Assembly: GCA_900759005.1 (NCBI GenBank)
Contig: CAAEUQ010000148.1
Span: 1-17,383 of the forward strand
DNA length: 17,383 nucleotides
Origin: Clostridia bacterium
GTDB lineage: Bacteria > Bacillota > Clostridia > Christensenellales > Aristaeellaceae
Direction of reading: 5' to 3'
Shown here: piece by piece, positions 1 to 6,589 of the stretch
Position numbering within the stretch: position 1 is the first letter of the stretch
Layout of the letters: every line of letters starts with the position of its first letter
The notes under the pieces: model-generated
What the model was told of the DNA's origin: nothing
Database searches by the model: none
What the model saw: the letters and a program-made list of their open reading frames with translations, nothing else
Position numbers and translations under genes: made by a program

Positions 1-40
1 CCCGAAGCGCCGGACGATTCGCCAGATCGACAATCTCCAT
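1..40 (-). CDS. 5' end of an unidentified gene (partial, runs off left edge)
   Basis: Reading leftwards from 40, an ATG opens a frame giving MEIVDLANRPALR before the window ends. A purine-rich AAAGGCGG ribosome binding site stands just upstream, and a good minus-strand promoter (TTGACG, 18-base spacer, TATACT) lies at 65-94. These signals are the main support for a real gene. Thirteen residues are too few to name a family. Such a beginning would suit an acetyltransferase among many others, but that is only a guess. Confidence 0.5.
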   Translation of the reverse strand, partial: MEIVDLANRPALR

Positions 41-64
41 TTCAATCCGCCTTTCCCTGTTTCA

Positions 65-94
65 AGTATACTCCCTTTCGCGTCCAAACGTCAA
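65..94 (-). promoter_or_regulatory. Promoter for the partial left-edge gene
   Basis: On the minus strand TTGACG (89-94) is followed after 18 bases by TATACT (65-70). Transcription would start near 58, leaving a short leader of about 18 bases before the ATG at 40. Confidence 0.6.
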
Positions 95-264
95 GACAAC
101 GCATTCCAAGCACATTTCCGAACATTCCGCAGGTTCGCATGGATTTTTCGGCATAAAATGATTATCCAAGCCGCAAAAAACGCAGAAAATAAGCCAAAAC
201 GCAGCTTTTTGAATTTCAAAAGCCGAGCTTATGTTGCTTTTTTGCGAATTTGCCGCCAAACGTA
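95..264. other. AT-rich intergenic region
   Basis: This stretch between two divergent promoters is visibly richer in A and T than the genes around it. It holds a weak palindromic hairpin (GCTTTTTGAA at 204-213 against TTCAAAAGC at 215-223). I see no coding sequence, RNA gene or riboswitch here. The open frame on the minus strand across it has no convincing protein features. Confidence 0.5.
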
Positions 265-293
265 TTGACAAACACCGGCGGAGATTTTATAAT
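265..293 (+). promoter_or_regulatory. Consensus sigma-A promoter of the met operon
   Basis: TTGACA (265-270), a 17-base spacer and TATAAT (288-293) match the vegetative promoter consensus at every position. The start of transcription is expected near 300. Such a strong promoter suggests that control acts after initiation, which fits the attenuator downstream. Confidence 0.9.
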
Positions 294-325
294 ACAATCA
301 AGTTTTGAGGAAGGGAGTCACGATC

Positions 326-418
326 ATGAAGCAGTTCACCGTGAAAAAGTTCATGGCTATGGTGATGCGCCTGATGTACACGTCAGACGTCGCTTGGTCG
401 TGCTCTTTTGAAGGTTGA
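326..418 (+). CDS. Methionine-rich leader peptide of metNIQ
   Basis: A 30-residue open frame begins with ATG 26 bases after the expected transcription start and ends with TGA at 416-418. AAGGGAG (311-317) is a ribosome binding site at good spacing. The first half reads MKQFTVKKFMAMVMRLM, so five of 17 residues are Met, four of them within eight codons (353-376). The second half (residues 18-30) contains no Met. The gene sits between a consensus promoter and a hairpin terminator, directly in front of a methionine importer. It is therefore most likely a sensor peptide: a ribosome short of methionyl-tRNA would stall on codons 10-17. The function is inferred from layout and Met density. The same kind of peptide is established for amino-acid biosynthesis operons such as thr, leu and trp. 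Confidence 0.8.
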   Translation: MKQFTVKKFMAMVMRLMYTSDVAWSCSFEG

Positions 419-424
419 AATGAA

Positions 425-452
425 TCAGCCGATAGAAGGTGGAATCGATTGA
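425..452 (+). promoter_or_regulatory. Predicted antiterminator hairpin of the met leader
   Basis: TCAGCCGAT (425-433) can pair with ATCGATTGA (444-452): eight of nine positions pair, counting one G-U and one C-A mismatch, with a 10-base loop. The 3' arm overlaps the 5' arm of the terminator (439-449), so the two hairpins exclude each other. A ribosome sitting on the leader stop codon (416-418) would cover the 5' arm and favour termination. A ribosome stalled further back on the Met codons would leave it free. Confidence 0.6.
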
Positions 453-475
453 GCGATCGATTCCACTTTTTGTTT
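437..475 (+). terminator. Intrinsic terminator (attenuator) before metN
   Basis: GTGGAATCGAT (439-449) and ATCGATTCCAC (456-466) form a perfect 11-bp stem with a 6-base loop, followed at once by TTTTTGTTT (467-475). AAG/CTT pairs can lengthen the stem. It stands between the leader peptide and the importer genes, so read-through is needed for expression of metNIQ from the promoter at 265. Confidence 0.88.
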
Positions 476-492
476 GAAAGGAATGAGCCGAA

Positions 493-1494
493 TTGCTGAA
501 GCTGGTCAACGTCTGCAAGACATTCTACACGGACGGCAAAAAGTTCGACGCCGTCAAAAACGTCAGCCTTGAGATCCAGAAGGGCGAAATCTTCGGTATC
601 ATCGGTCTGAGCGGCGCGGGCAAATCCACGCTGATCCGATGCATGAACCGTCTGGAAACGCCGACCTCGGGCGACATCCTGATCGACGGCGAAAGCGTTC
701 TTACGATGAAGGGCAAACAGCTGCGCGATCTGCGCAAGAAGGTCACGATGATCTTCCAGCAGTTCAACCTCCTGATGCAGTCCACGGTCGCGAAAAACGT
801 TCGCTATCCGCTGGAGCTCGCGCACGTGCCGAAGGCAAAGGCGGACGCGCGGGTGAAGGAACTGCTCGAAATCGTGGGGCTGTCCGACAAGGCGGATTCG
901 TATCCGGCGCAGCTCTCCGGCGGTCAGAAGCAGCGCGTCGCCATCGCCCGAGCGCTCGCGAGCAATCCTGAAGTGCTGCTCTGCGACGAAGCGACCAGCG
1001 CGCTCGACCCGATGACCACGCAATCGATTCTCTCGCTCCTTCAGGACATCAACCGCCGCCTGGGCATCACGATCGTAATCATTACCCACGAAATGGCGGT
1101 CATTCGGCAAATCTGCACGCACGTCGCGATTCTCGACGGCGGTGCAGTCGCCGAGGAAGGCAGCGTCGACGAGGTATTCACCCACACGAAATCCGAAGCG
1201 GGCAGACGGCTGTTCGGCTTTGTCAGCGACCTCTCGAAGCCGTCGGAGATCGATTCGCCGTGCGATATGCTGCGCATCGTGTTCGACGGCATGAAGATCA
1301 ACGAGCCGGTAATTTCCGAATTCTCGATGCGCACCGGCATTGCGATGAACATCCTCCACGCCGACATCAACCTGCTCAACGGCAAGCGCTATGGGCAAAT
1401 GACAATCGAACGGCCGAAGAAGGATGAGGATGCGAAGCTGCTGATCGACACGCTCGCGCAGCAGGGCATCGCAGTTCAGGAGGTGAGCGCATGA
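493..1494 (+). CDS. metN: Methionine ABC importer, ATP-binding subunit MetN
   Basis: MetN hydrolyses ATP on the cytoplasmic side to drive methionine (and D-methionine) uptake through MetI, with MetQ as binding protein. The 333-residue protein has Walker A GLSGAGKST (38-46), the Q-loop FQQ (88-90), signature LSGGQ (141-145), Walker B VLLCDE (161-166) and the switch His199. Residues from about 258 to the end form the small C-terminal ACT-like NIL domain, which in the family binds methionine and inhibits transport when the cell is replete. Length fits the family (about 340). The start is TTG at 493: AAAGGAA at 477-483 is the ribosome binding site, and an in-frame TGA at 484 excludes anything earlier. 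The stop overlaps the metI start (ATGA), so the two are translationally coupled. Confidence 0.95.
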   Translation: MLKLVNVCKTFYTDGKKFDAVKNVSLEIQKGEIFGIIGLSGAGKSTLIRCMNRLETPTSGDILIDGESVLTMKGKQLRDLRKKVTMIFQQFNLLMQSTVAKNVRYPLELAHVPKAKADARVKELLEIVGLSDKADSYPAQLSGGQKQRVAIARALASNPEVLLCDEATSALDPMTTQSILSLLQDINRRLGITIVIITHEMAVIRQICTHVAILDGGAVAEEGSVDEVFTHTKSEAGRRLFGFVSDLSKPSEIDSPCDMLRIVFDGMKINEPVISEFSMRTGIAMNILHADINLLNGKRYGQMTIERPKKDEDAKLLIDTLAQQGIAVQEVSA

Positions 1495-3071
1495 AGCGCA
1501 CGAAGACGCGAATCACCGGCGCGGTGATTCTGATTCTCGGTCTTGCAATCGCGCTGACCGGCGTTTTCGGATCGATCGCCGATCGCGAGGATACGCCCTT
1601 TGCCGGTCTTTACGCCAGGGCGAATGAACACGCGAACGCCCGAACCCGCCTGAAGCTCGCGATTCAGAATGCCGAAGAAGCGCTCGACCGCGCCGATAAG
1701 CGCGCAGGCGACGCGCTTAACGCGGCAAACGCCGTCGTAAAATCCTCCGAGGATGCGCGTGCAACCGCTGAAGCCGGTGACTTTGATTCCGAAACGGACG
1801 TCGGCGCGCTGGGACAGAGCATTCTCGACGCGCGCAGCGCGGGCGAAAACGTGGACGCCATTTATAATAAGTATGAATCCGTCGCATTCGCGGGCCTTTC
1901 CGAAGATCTGGACGCAGCAAAGACCGAAGCGAGCCGCGCCGAAAAAGCGAATGAAGAAGCGGTTGAAAAGCTGAACGCGCTGGTCGACGCGATTCTCCTG
2001 AGCGATCCCGATGCGAACGTCGCCGCGCTTTCGCCAATCGAGCACGCGTCGGTTCCGAAGCTCGGCGACCTTTCCGGTCTCGAACGCCTCGAGACGCGCG
2101 CCAAGAATTACGTTACGCGCGGCACAGCGTCGGTTGAAAACGCTGAAGCGATCCGCGCTTCCGCCGAAGCGATTCTCGAATCCGCAAAAGCGATTCAGTC
2201 TTCGCAGACGACCTCGGCAACCGATTCGCTGATTGCATTCAGCCATCAGCGTTCGGCGGATTTGATTGCCGCCGGCGCGATCCTCATTCTGGTCGGCGCG
2301 CTGCTCGCGTTCTGCCCGAACTGGCTTGCCCGCAAATGGAAGGTTCGCCTGTTCCGAAACGGCTCTATCTTCCTGTTCGTGGTGCTCCTGCTCGCCGCAG
2401 CGCTGCATTACGCGGAAGGCGAAATGTGGGATCTGATGCGTCAGGGCGTGATCGACACGCTGTACATGACGATTCCGAGCACGTTCTTCGCTTATGTCGT
2501 CGGTCTTCCGCTGGGCGTTCTCCTGGTGATCACCGCGCCGGGGCACATTCGCGAAAACCATACGCTGAACAATGCGGTCGGCACGGTCGTCAACTTCCTG
2601 CGCTCGATTCCGTTCATCATCCTGCTGGTAATGCTGTTCGACGTCACCCGCTTCGTGATGGGCTCCGCAATCGGCACGCGCGCCTGCATTTTCCCGCTGT
2701 TCGTAAGCGCATTCCCCTATGTTGCGCGAATCGTCGAAGGCTCGCTCGCCGAGGTCGATAAGGGCGTAATCGAAGCGGCGGAATCGATGGGCAGCACGAC
2801 GTGGCAGATCATCCGCAAGGTGCTGATTCCGGAAGCGATGCCCTCGCTGATCAACGGCGCGGCGCTCTGCATGACCACGGTTCTCGCCTACACCGCGATG
2901 GCCGGTTCCGCCGGCGGCGACGGTCTGGGCAAGATCGCAATCACCTACGGTCTGAATTACCGCGAATACGACATTATGTACGTTTCCAGCCTTCTGCTGG
3001 TCGCGCTGGTTCAGATCATCCAGATCGGCGGCGACATTCTGATGCGCGCAGTCGATCACCGCAAGAAATAA
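1491..3071 (+). CDS. metI: Methionine ABC importer permease MetI with large N-terminal extracytoplasmic domain
   Basis: Residues 311-526 form a complete MetI permease (about 216 residues, the usual full length). It has five predicted membrane helices and the EAA coupling motif, starting EAAESMGSTTWQIIRKVLIP at 428, that docks on MetN. In front lie about 310 extra residues: a membrane helix (about 10-28), a long Ala/Glu/Lys-rich helical stretch (about 29-254) probably outside the membrane and partly coiled-coil, then two more hydrophobic helices (about 257-275 and 290-306). AGGAGG at 1478-1483 and the ATGA overlap with metN fix the start, and the frame is open throughout, so this looks like a true fusion rather than a misread start. 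The extra domain's role is unknown; it might contact MetQ or the cell wall. Codon use looks the same throughout. Confidence 0.92.
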   Translation: MKRTKTRITGAVILILGLAIALTGVFGSIADREDTPFAGLYARANEHANARTRLKLAIQNAEEALDRADKRAGDALNAANAVVKSSEDARATAEAGDFDSETDVGALGQSILDARSAGENVDAIYNKYESVAFAGLSEDLDAAKTEASRAEKANEEAVEKLNALVDAILLSDPDANVAALSPIEHASVPKLGDLSGLERLETRAKNYVTRGTASVENAEAIRASAEAILESAKAIQSSQTTSATDSLIAFSHQRSADLIAAGAILILVGALLAFCPNWLARKWKVRLFRNGSIFLFVVLLLAAALHYAEGEMWDLMRQGVIDTLYMTIPSTFFAYVVGLPLGVLLVITAPGHIRENHTLNNAVGTVVNFLRSIPFIILLVMLFDVTRFVMGSAIGTRACIFPLFVSAFPYVARIVEGSLAEVDKGVIEAAESMGSTTWQIIRKVLIPEAMPSLINGAALCMTTVLAYTAMAGSAGGDGLGKIAITYGLNYREYDIMYVSSLLLVALVQIIQIGGDILMRAVDHRKK

Positions 3072-3164
3072 CGCGGTTTACGGCGAAAGCGCAGCGGTTT
3101 CATCCGCCGCAAAGCGGTTTGCCTTTCCCCATAAAACCTAACAACACACAAGGAGGAAAAAACC
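3072..3164 (+). other. metI-metQ spacer
   Basis: The 93-base gap holds three copies of GCGGTTT and small GC hairpins (for example CCGCAAAGCGG). It ends in a very strong ribosome binding site, AGGAGG at 3151-3156, eight bases before the metQ ATG. I see no promoter or U-tailed terminator. The hairpins may stabilise the metQ end of the message, which is usually needed in excess, but that is inference. Confidence 0.5.
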
Positions 3165-4010
3165 ATGAAGAAGCTGCTTACTCTGTTCGTCGCTCTGATC
3201 CTGACCCTGTCCTGCGCCGCGTTTGCGGAATCCGACAGCAAGACGATCGTTATCGGCGCCACCCCCTCTCCGCACGCGGAAGTGCTCGAGCTGATCAAGG
3301 ACGATATGGCGGCGCTCGGTTATCCGATCGAGATCAAAATCTTCACCGATTATAACCTGCCCAACGCGGCGGTTGCGTCCGGCGAGCTGGACGCGAACTA
3401 CTTCGCGCATATCCCGTTCATCAATGCCTACAATGCGAGCGTCGGCGAAGACCAGCAGGTCGTTCCGGTGATCGGCGTTCACTATGAGCCGTTCGGCATT
3501 TACTCCAGCAAGTACACCTCTCTGGACGAGCTGCCGGAGAACGCGACCGTTTGCATCCCGAACGATCCGTCCAACCAGACCCGCGCGCTGTTCCTGCTTC
3601 AGGACGCCGGTCTGATCACCCTGCCGGAAGGCTCCACTCCGCTGGATTCTCTGAATCTGACCGACGTGGTTGAGGTCAAGAACGGTCTGCAGATCTCCGA
3701 CATCGACGCGGCGCAGACGCCCTCTACCCTCGCGGACAAGGACATCGTCGTCATCAACGGCAACTACGCGCTGGACGCCGGTCTGAGCCCGCTGACCGAC
3801 GCGATCTTCTATGAGCCCGCCGACGGCGAAGCCGCGAGCATCTATGCCAACTACGTCGTCGTTCGTCCCGAAGACGTGGACGCGCCGTGGGTTGAGGCGC
3901 TGCGCACCTGCCTGTGCTCCGAAAAGGTCTATACCTTCATGACCGAAAACGAGGCCTATGCGGGCGGCGTTATCCCCTACTTCTCCCTCGATGCGGCTGA
4001 AGAGGAATAA
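3165..4010 (+). CDS. metQ: Methionine-binding protein MetQ (NlpA family)
   Basis: MetQ captures methionine outside the membrane and hands it to MetI/MetN. The 281-residue protein starts with an export signal (MKKLLTLFVALILTLSCAAF), followed by the mature NlpA-family start with the motif IGATPSPHAEVLELIKDDMA. Other family marks are LDANYFAHIPFINAYN (about 79-94), which lines the ligand cleft, and IPNDPSNQTRALFLLQDAGLI (about 127 onwards). Family members in Gram-positives are normally lipoproteins. Here Cys17 is preceded by TLS, a weak lipobox, while AFA at 19-21 would suit ordinary signal peptidase cleavage, so the anchoring is uncertain. It is the last gene of the met operon, with a terminator following. 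Confidence 0.94.
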   Translation: MKKLLTLFVALILTLSCAAFAESDSKTIVIGATPSPHAEVLELIKDDMAALGYPIEIKIFTDYNLPNAAVASGELDANYFAHIPFINAYNASVGEDQQVVPVIGVHYEPFGIYSSKYTSLDELPENATVCIPNDPSNQTRALFLLQDAGLITLPEGSTPLDSLNLTDVVEVKNGLQISDIDAAQTPSTLADKDIVVINGNYALDAGLSPLTDAIFYEPADGEAASIYANYVVVRPEDVDAPWVEALRTCLCSEKVYTFMTENEAYAGGVIPYFSLDAAEEE

Positions 4011-4018
4011 TTAAATAC

Positions 4019-4046
4019 GGCGGGGGAAAGCAAATCCCCCGCCTTT
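4019..4046 (+). terminator. Terminator of the met operon
   Basis: GGCGGGGG (4019-4026) and CCCCCGCC (4036-4043) form a perfect 8-bp GC stem with a 9-base loop. TTTCGCATTT follows, a rather poor U-tract. It begins nine bases after the metQ stop. Confidence 0.75.
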
Positions 4047-4064
4047 CGCATTTCCCCAAATCAT

Positions 4065-4113
4065 CCGTCGCAAAAAAAAAGCGGCGGACTTTTTTTGCGA
4101 AAAAGCGCGACGG
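4065..4113. repeat. A9/T7 inverted repeat between metQ and the esterase gene
   Basis: CGC followed by nine A (4069-4080) can pair with seven T followed by GCG (4090-4099) across a GCGGCGGAC loop region. The outer CCGTCGC (4065-4071) also matches GCGACGG (4107-4113). The long A and T runs allow it to act as a back-up terminator in either direction, or as bent DNA upstream of the next promoter. Confidence 0.5.
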
Positions 4114-4126
4114 ACGGCGCGAAATG

Positions 4127-4135
4127 TGCTATAAT
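4127..4135 (+). promoter_or_regulatory. Extended -10 promoter for the esterase gene
   Basis: TGCTATAAT at 4127-4135 is a consensus -10 box with the TGn extension. The position expected for a -35 box (around 4107-4112) shows no match, which extended -10 promoters tolerate. Transcription would start near 4142, 30 bases before the ATG. Confidence 0.65.
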
Positions 4136-4171
4136 AAGCTCTGGACATTTTTTTGAAACGAGGTTTTTGAT

Positions 4172-5287
4172 ATGCAAAAGAAATGGCTTGCGGTCTGGGG
4201 CGTCGCTTCCTGCATTGCGCCGCCGACTGCCGCGCAATATGCAAAGGACATTACCCTGCGCACGACGATCCGCGTCAACGTCGGCGGCACGGCGGTTCGC
4301 ATTCGCCTTGCCAATCCCGGCACGGATTCGCCGGTTGAAATCGAGCGCGCCACCGTATTCAACCTTTCAAACGACGCTGCTCCCGTTGCATTCAACGCTT
4401 CGCCCATTCATATTCCCGGCCGCGGTACGGTTGAATCCGATCCGGTCGAGATGAATGTAAAGCCCGGCGACGATCTGGTCGTCAGCCTGTACTTAAAGGA
4501 AATGACGCATCTGATGAGCGGCGTTCGCGTAAACGGCCCGCTGAGCCGCATGGCATTCTCCGAGGGCGATACCTCCATGATGCGCGATCCGGGTGCGCTG
4601 AACATCACGGATACCGACGCGGTGCGCCTGCTGACCGAGTTGGACGTTGAAACCGAAGACGATGCGCACGCGATCATTGCCTATGGCGACAGCATTACCG
4701 CGCAGTCCTGGCCGGATTATCTGGCGCTGCGTCTGGAGCGCGAGAAAAAGAATGCAACCGTCGTCCGCCGCGGCATCAGCGGCAATCGCGTGCTGCGCGA
4801 ATACACGAGCCTGCACAACCGTCATTACGGCATTGCGGGACTCAAGCGCTTCGAGGATGAAATTCAGGTTTCCGGCGCCGATCGCGTGATCGTGCTGCAC
4901 GGCGTGAACGACATCATTCATCCCGACGGGGTCAATCCCTGCCGCCCGTGGTCGGATCTCCCGACGGCGGAGCAGCTGATCGACGGTCTGCGCAAATACA
5001 TCGAAATTGCACACCGCTGCGGCAAAAAGATTTATGTCTCCACGATCACCCCGATCAACGGCTGGAGCACGTATCTGCCGCTGCGCGAGGAGCTGCGCGG
5101 CAAAGTCAACGAATGGATCCGCACCTCCGGAGAAGCCGACGGCGTGATTGATTTTGCTGCCGCAGTCTGCTCCGCCGACGATCCGACGCATCTCGATCCC
5201 GCATGCGACAGCGGCGATCACCTGCACCCGAGTCTCGAAGGCGCGCGCCGCATGGCGGAGTCCATCCCCGATTCCATGCTCGATTAA
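4172..5287 (+). CDS. SGNH/GDSL-family esterase
   Basis: The 371-residue protein has two parts. Residues 1-150 are beta-rich, with the WLAVWG and ITLRTTIRVNVGG patterns typical of the N-terminal domain of this esterase type. Residues about 165-371 are an SGNH hydrolase: block I YGDSIT with nucleophile Ser174, block II GISGNRV with oxyanion Gly204, block III GVND with Asn246, and block V DHLHPS with Asp349 and His352. All four catalytic blocks are intact. The family removes acetyl or acyl groups from sugars or lipids; the substrate cannot be read here. The hydrophobic first residues match the family's domain start rather than an export signal, so I expect a cytoplasmic enzyme. GAGG at 4160-4163 is a modest ribosome binding site. 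It is transcribed alone. Confidence 0.85.
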   Translation: MQKKWLAVWGVASCIAPPTAAQYAKDITLRTTIRVNVGGTAVRIRLANPGTDSPVEIERATVFNLSNDAAPVAFNASPIHIPGRGTVESDPVEMNVKPGDDLVVSLYLKEMTHLMSGVRVNGPLSRMAFSEGDTSMMRDPGALNITDTDAVRLLTELDVETEDDAHAIIAYGDSITAQSWPDYLALRLEREKKNATVVRRGISGNRVLREYTSLHNRHYGIAGLKRFEDEIQVSGADRVIVLHGVNDIIHPDGVNPCRPWSDLPTAEQLIDGLRKYIEIAHRCGKKIYVSTITPINGWSTYLPLREELRGKVNEWIRTSGEADGVIDFAAAVCSADDPTHLDPACDSGDHLHPSLEGARRMAESIPDSMLD

Positions 5288-5295
5288 CCGTTCAA

Positions 5296-5336
5296 AACGG
5301 GGCGAATGCAGTTTTGCGTTCGTCCCGTTCGTCTTT
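5296..5336 (+). terminator. Terminator after the esterase gene (hairpin copy A)
   Basis: The arms 5296-5310 and 5315-5329 form a 15-bp stem with only G-U wobbles as imperfections and a GTTT loop, followed by CGTCTTTAT. On the minus strand the stem is followed by TTTT, so it may work in both directions. It is closely related to the hairpin at 5485-5517. Confidence 0.8.
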
Positions 5337-5481
5337 ATGAAGGCTCCGTTTTCCGCGTTTTTCCAATCACTTATCCGCGCTCGCCCCGTCAACCTTTCTC
5401 CGTGCCGATTTACCTGCGCGGTCGATTTTCGTTTTTCTCCCGCGCGTTATTCAGCGCGGCGATATTGGCGGTTGCGCTGCT
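5337..5481. other. Intergenic stretch between convergent genes
   Basis: This T-rich (plus strand) region lies between the two related terminators. Apart from a small hairpin (CCGCGC 5440-5445 with GCGCGG 5454-5459) nothing is recognisable. The open frames crossing it look like chance frames without ribosome binding sites. Confidence 0.4.
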
Positions 5482-5517
5482 AAAAACGGAACGAACGCGT
5501 TTTGCATTTGTCCCGTT
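5482..5517 (-). terminator. Terminator after the dipeptidase gene (hairpin copy B)
   Basis: On the minus strand the dipeptidase stop codon is followed by a hairpin whose arms start AACGGGACAAATGCA (5517-5503) and end CGTTCCGTT (5493-5485), then TTT (5484-5482). The stem has two mismatches and some wobbles. Its sequence is a near copy of hairpin A in the same orientation. Confidence 0.7.
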
Positions 5518-5520
5518 CGT

Positions 5521-6435
5521 TTATCTGCGGCTCGCTTCCGCTTCTTTCAGCACGCGCCAGAAATTTTTACAGGCGATCTTTTCGATCTGCGCTTCGGCGT
5601 AACCATGCCTGCGCAGCGCTTCGATCAGGTTCGGGAAATCCGCGGGATTTGCGAGATTTTCAGGCCAGACGGAGATTCCGTCGAAATCCGACCCAAATCC
5701 GACCACGTCCTCGCCGCCCATCTCCATCAGCGCGTCGATATGCCGCACCACGTCGTCGATCGACGCATTCTCGTTCTTTTCGAGAAATCCCGAATAGAAA
5801 TTCATGCCGATGAAACCGCGGCGCTCAATGATCGCCTTCGCCATGTCGCGCGTCAGGTTCCGGCTCACGTCGCACAGCCAGCGCAGGTTGGAATGCGTCG
5901 CAATCGGCGGAAGGCTCGACGTATGCACCACATCCCAGAAGCCCGCGTCGTTCAAATGCGAAACGTCGGTCAGAATGCCGCGGCGATCCATTTCGGCAAT
6001 CAGCTCTTTGCCGAACGGCTTCAGTCCCTGTTCCGAACCGCTCGTACCGGGATAGCCGATCTCGTTTTCCCAGTTCCACGTAAGCGCAACCGCGCGAATG
6101 CGGCTGTGATCGTCAAATTCCGCAAGCTTATTCAGATCGCCCACGAAAAGCTCGCCGCCCTCAACGCTCAAAACGCCCGTCGGCTTTTCCGGAAACGCAT
6201 CCGGAAGCGCGCCGCGCAGAATCTCCACGCCGAGATGTTCGCTCATTGCCAGCATTCTTTTGCCGTCCTCATACGGCGTGCCTGCCGGGCCCTTCGCGCC
6301 GACAAACATCGCATACGTCTGAAGGCAAAGCCCGCCCTTTTCCATTCGCGCGGGCGCGACTTTGCAATCCTCGAGCGCGCGCTTTTCGATCGTCATTTTA
6401 TACAATGTGTCGCAATGTGCATCCGCTATGAACAA
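5521..6435 (-). CDS. Membrane-dipeptidase-family (M19) dipeptidase
   Basis: This 304-residue protein is a peptidase family M19 (renal dipeptidase-like) zinc enzyme that splits dipeptides. The metal ligands are all in place: His7 and Asp9 in DAHCDT, the bridging Glu92 in VEGGE, His160 in DVSH and His181 in ATHSN. Asp250 in GSDFDG completes the site. The length fits bacterial members. There is no signal peptide or membrane anchor, so it should act in the cytoplasm on imported or recycled dipeptides. The start is TTG at 6435, because GAGGAGG lies seven bases before it and the sequence MFIADAHCDT matches the family's first strand. It has its own promoter (6470-6498), divergent from the lipoprotein gene. 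Substrate preference (L-L or L-D dipeptides) cannot be told. Confidence 0.93.
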   Translation of the reverse strand: MFIADAHCDTLYKMTIEKRALEDCKVAPARMEKGGLCLQTYAMFVGAKGPAGTPYEDGKRMLAMSEHLGVEILRGALPDAFPEKPTGVLSVEGGELFVGDLNKLAEFDDHSRIRAVALTWNWENEIGYPGTSGSEQGLKPFGKELIAEMDRRGILTDVSHLNDAGFWDVVHTSSLPPIATHSNLRWLCDVSRNLTRDMAKAIIERRGFIGMNFYSGFLEKNENASIDDVVRHIDALMEMGGEDVVGFGSDFDGISVWPENLANPADFPNLIEALRRHGYAEAQIEKIACKNFWRVLKEAEASRR

Positions 6436-6469
6436 GTTGCTTCCTCCTCAAAGCGTAATTTCTGCATTC

Positions 6470-6498
6470 ATTGTATCGCAAAGCGCGCCGGAATGCAA
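6470..6498 (-). promoter_or_regulatory. Promoter of the dipeptidase gene
   Basis: On the minus strand TTGCAT (6493-6498), a 17-base spacer and TACAAT (6470-6475) make a fair promoter. Transcription would start near 6463. It lies back to back with the plus-strand promoter at 6506-6534, only seven bases apart, so one bound protein could affect both. Confidence 0.65.
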
Positions 6499-6505
6499 GC
6501 CGCGA

Positions 6506-6534
6506 TTGACTTTTTGAGTGCTTTCTTATATAAT
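6506..6534 (+). promoter_or_regulatory. Promoter of the lipoprotein gene
   Basis: TTGACT (6506-6511), a 17-base spacer and TATAAT (6529-6534) match the vegetative consensus at 11 of 12 positions. Transcription would start near 6541, about 50 bases before the ATG. Confidence 0.85.
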
Positions 6535-6589
6535 AAAATTGCGTCGGCGTTCGCATGTCGGCATATCATTTTTATAAGGAGACGTTCCA

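Noticed and set aside
62..271. Minus-strand frame of 69 codons in the left intergenic region
   Set aside because: It lies across the promoter of the left-edge gene and has no ribosome binding site or conserved features.
300..480. SAM riboswitch or T-box in the met leader
   Set aside because: The characteristic conserved segments of either class were not found; the leader is short and mostly occupied by the peptide frame.
298..1398. Long minus-strand open frame (366 codons) opposite metN
   Set aside because: It is antisense to a gene with all ABC motifs, its product is a low-complexity Arg/Asp/Val-rich sequence, and no ribosome binding site fits. High GC at third positions creates such frames.
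1476..3059. Minus-strand open frame of 527 codons opposite metI
   Set aside because: It mirrors the metI codon pattern, lacks a recognisable domain and has no start signal.
4172..4240. Signal peptide on the SGNH esterase
   Set aside because: The hydrophobic stretch is short, contains Trp and Pro, and matches the usual beginning of the N-terminal domain in this esterase group.
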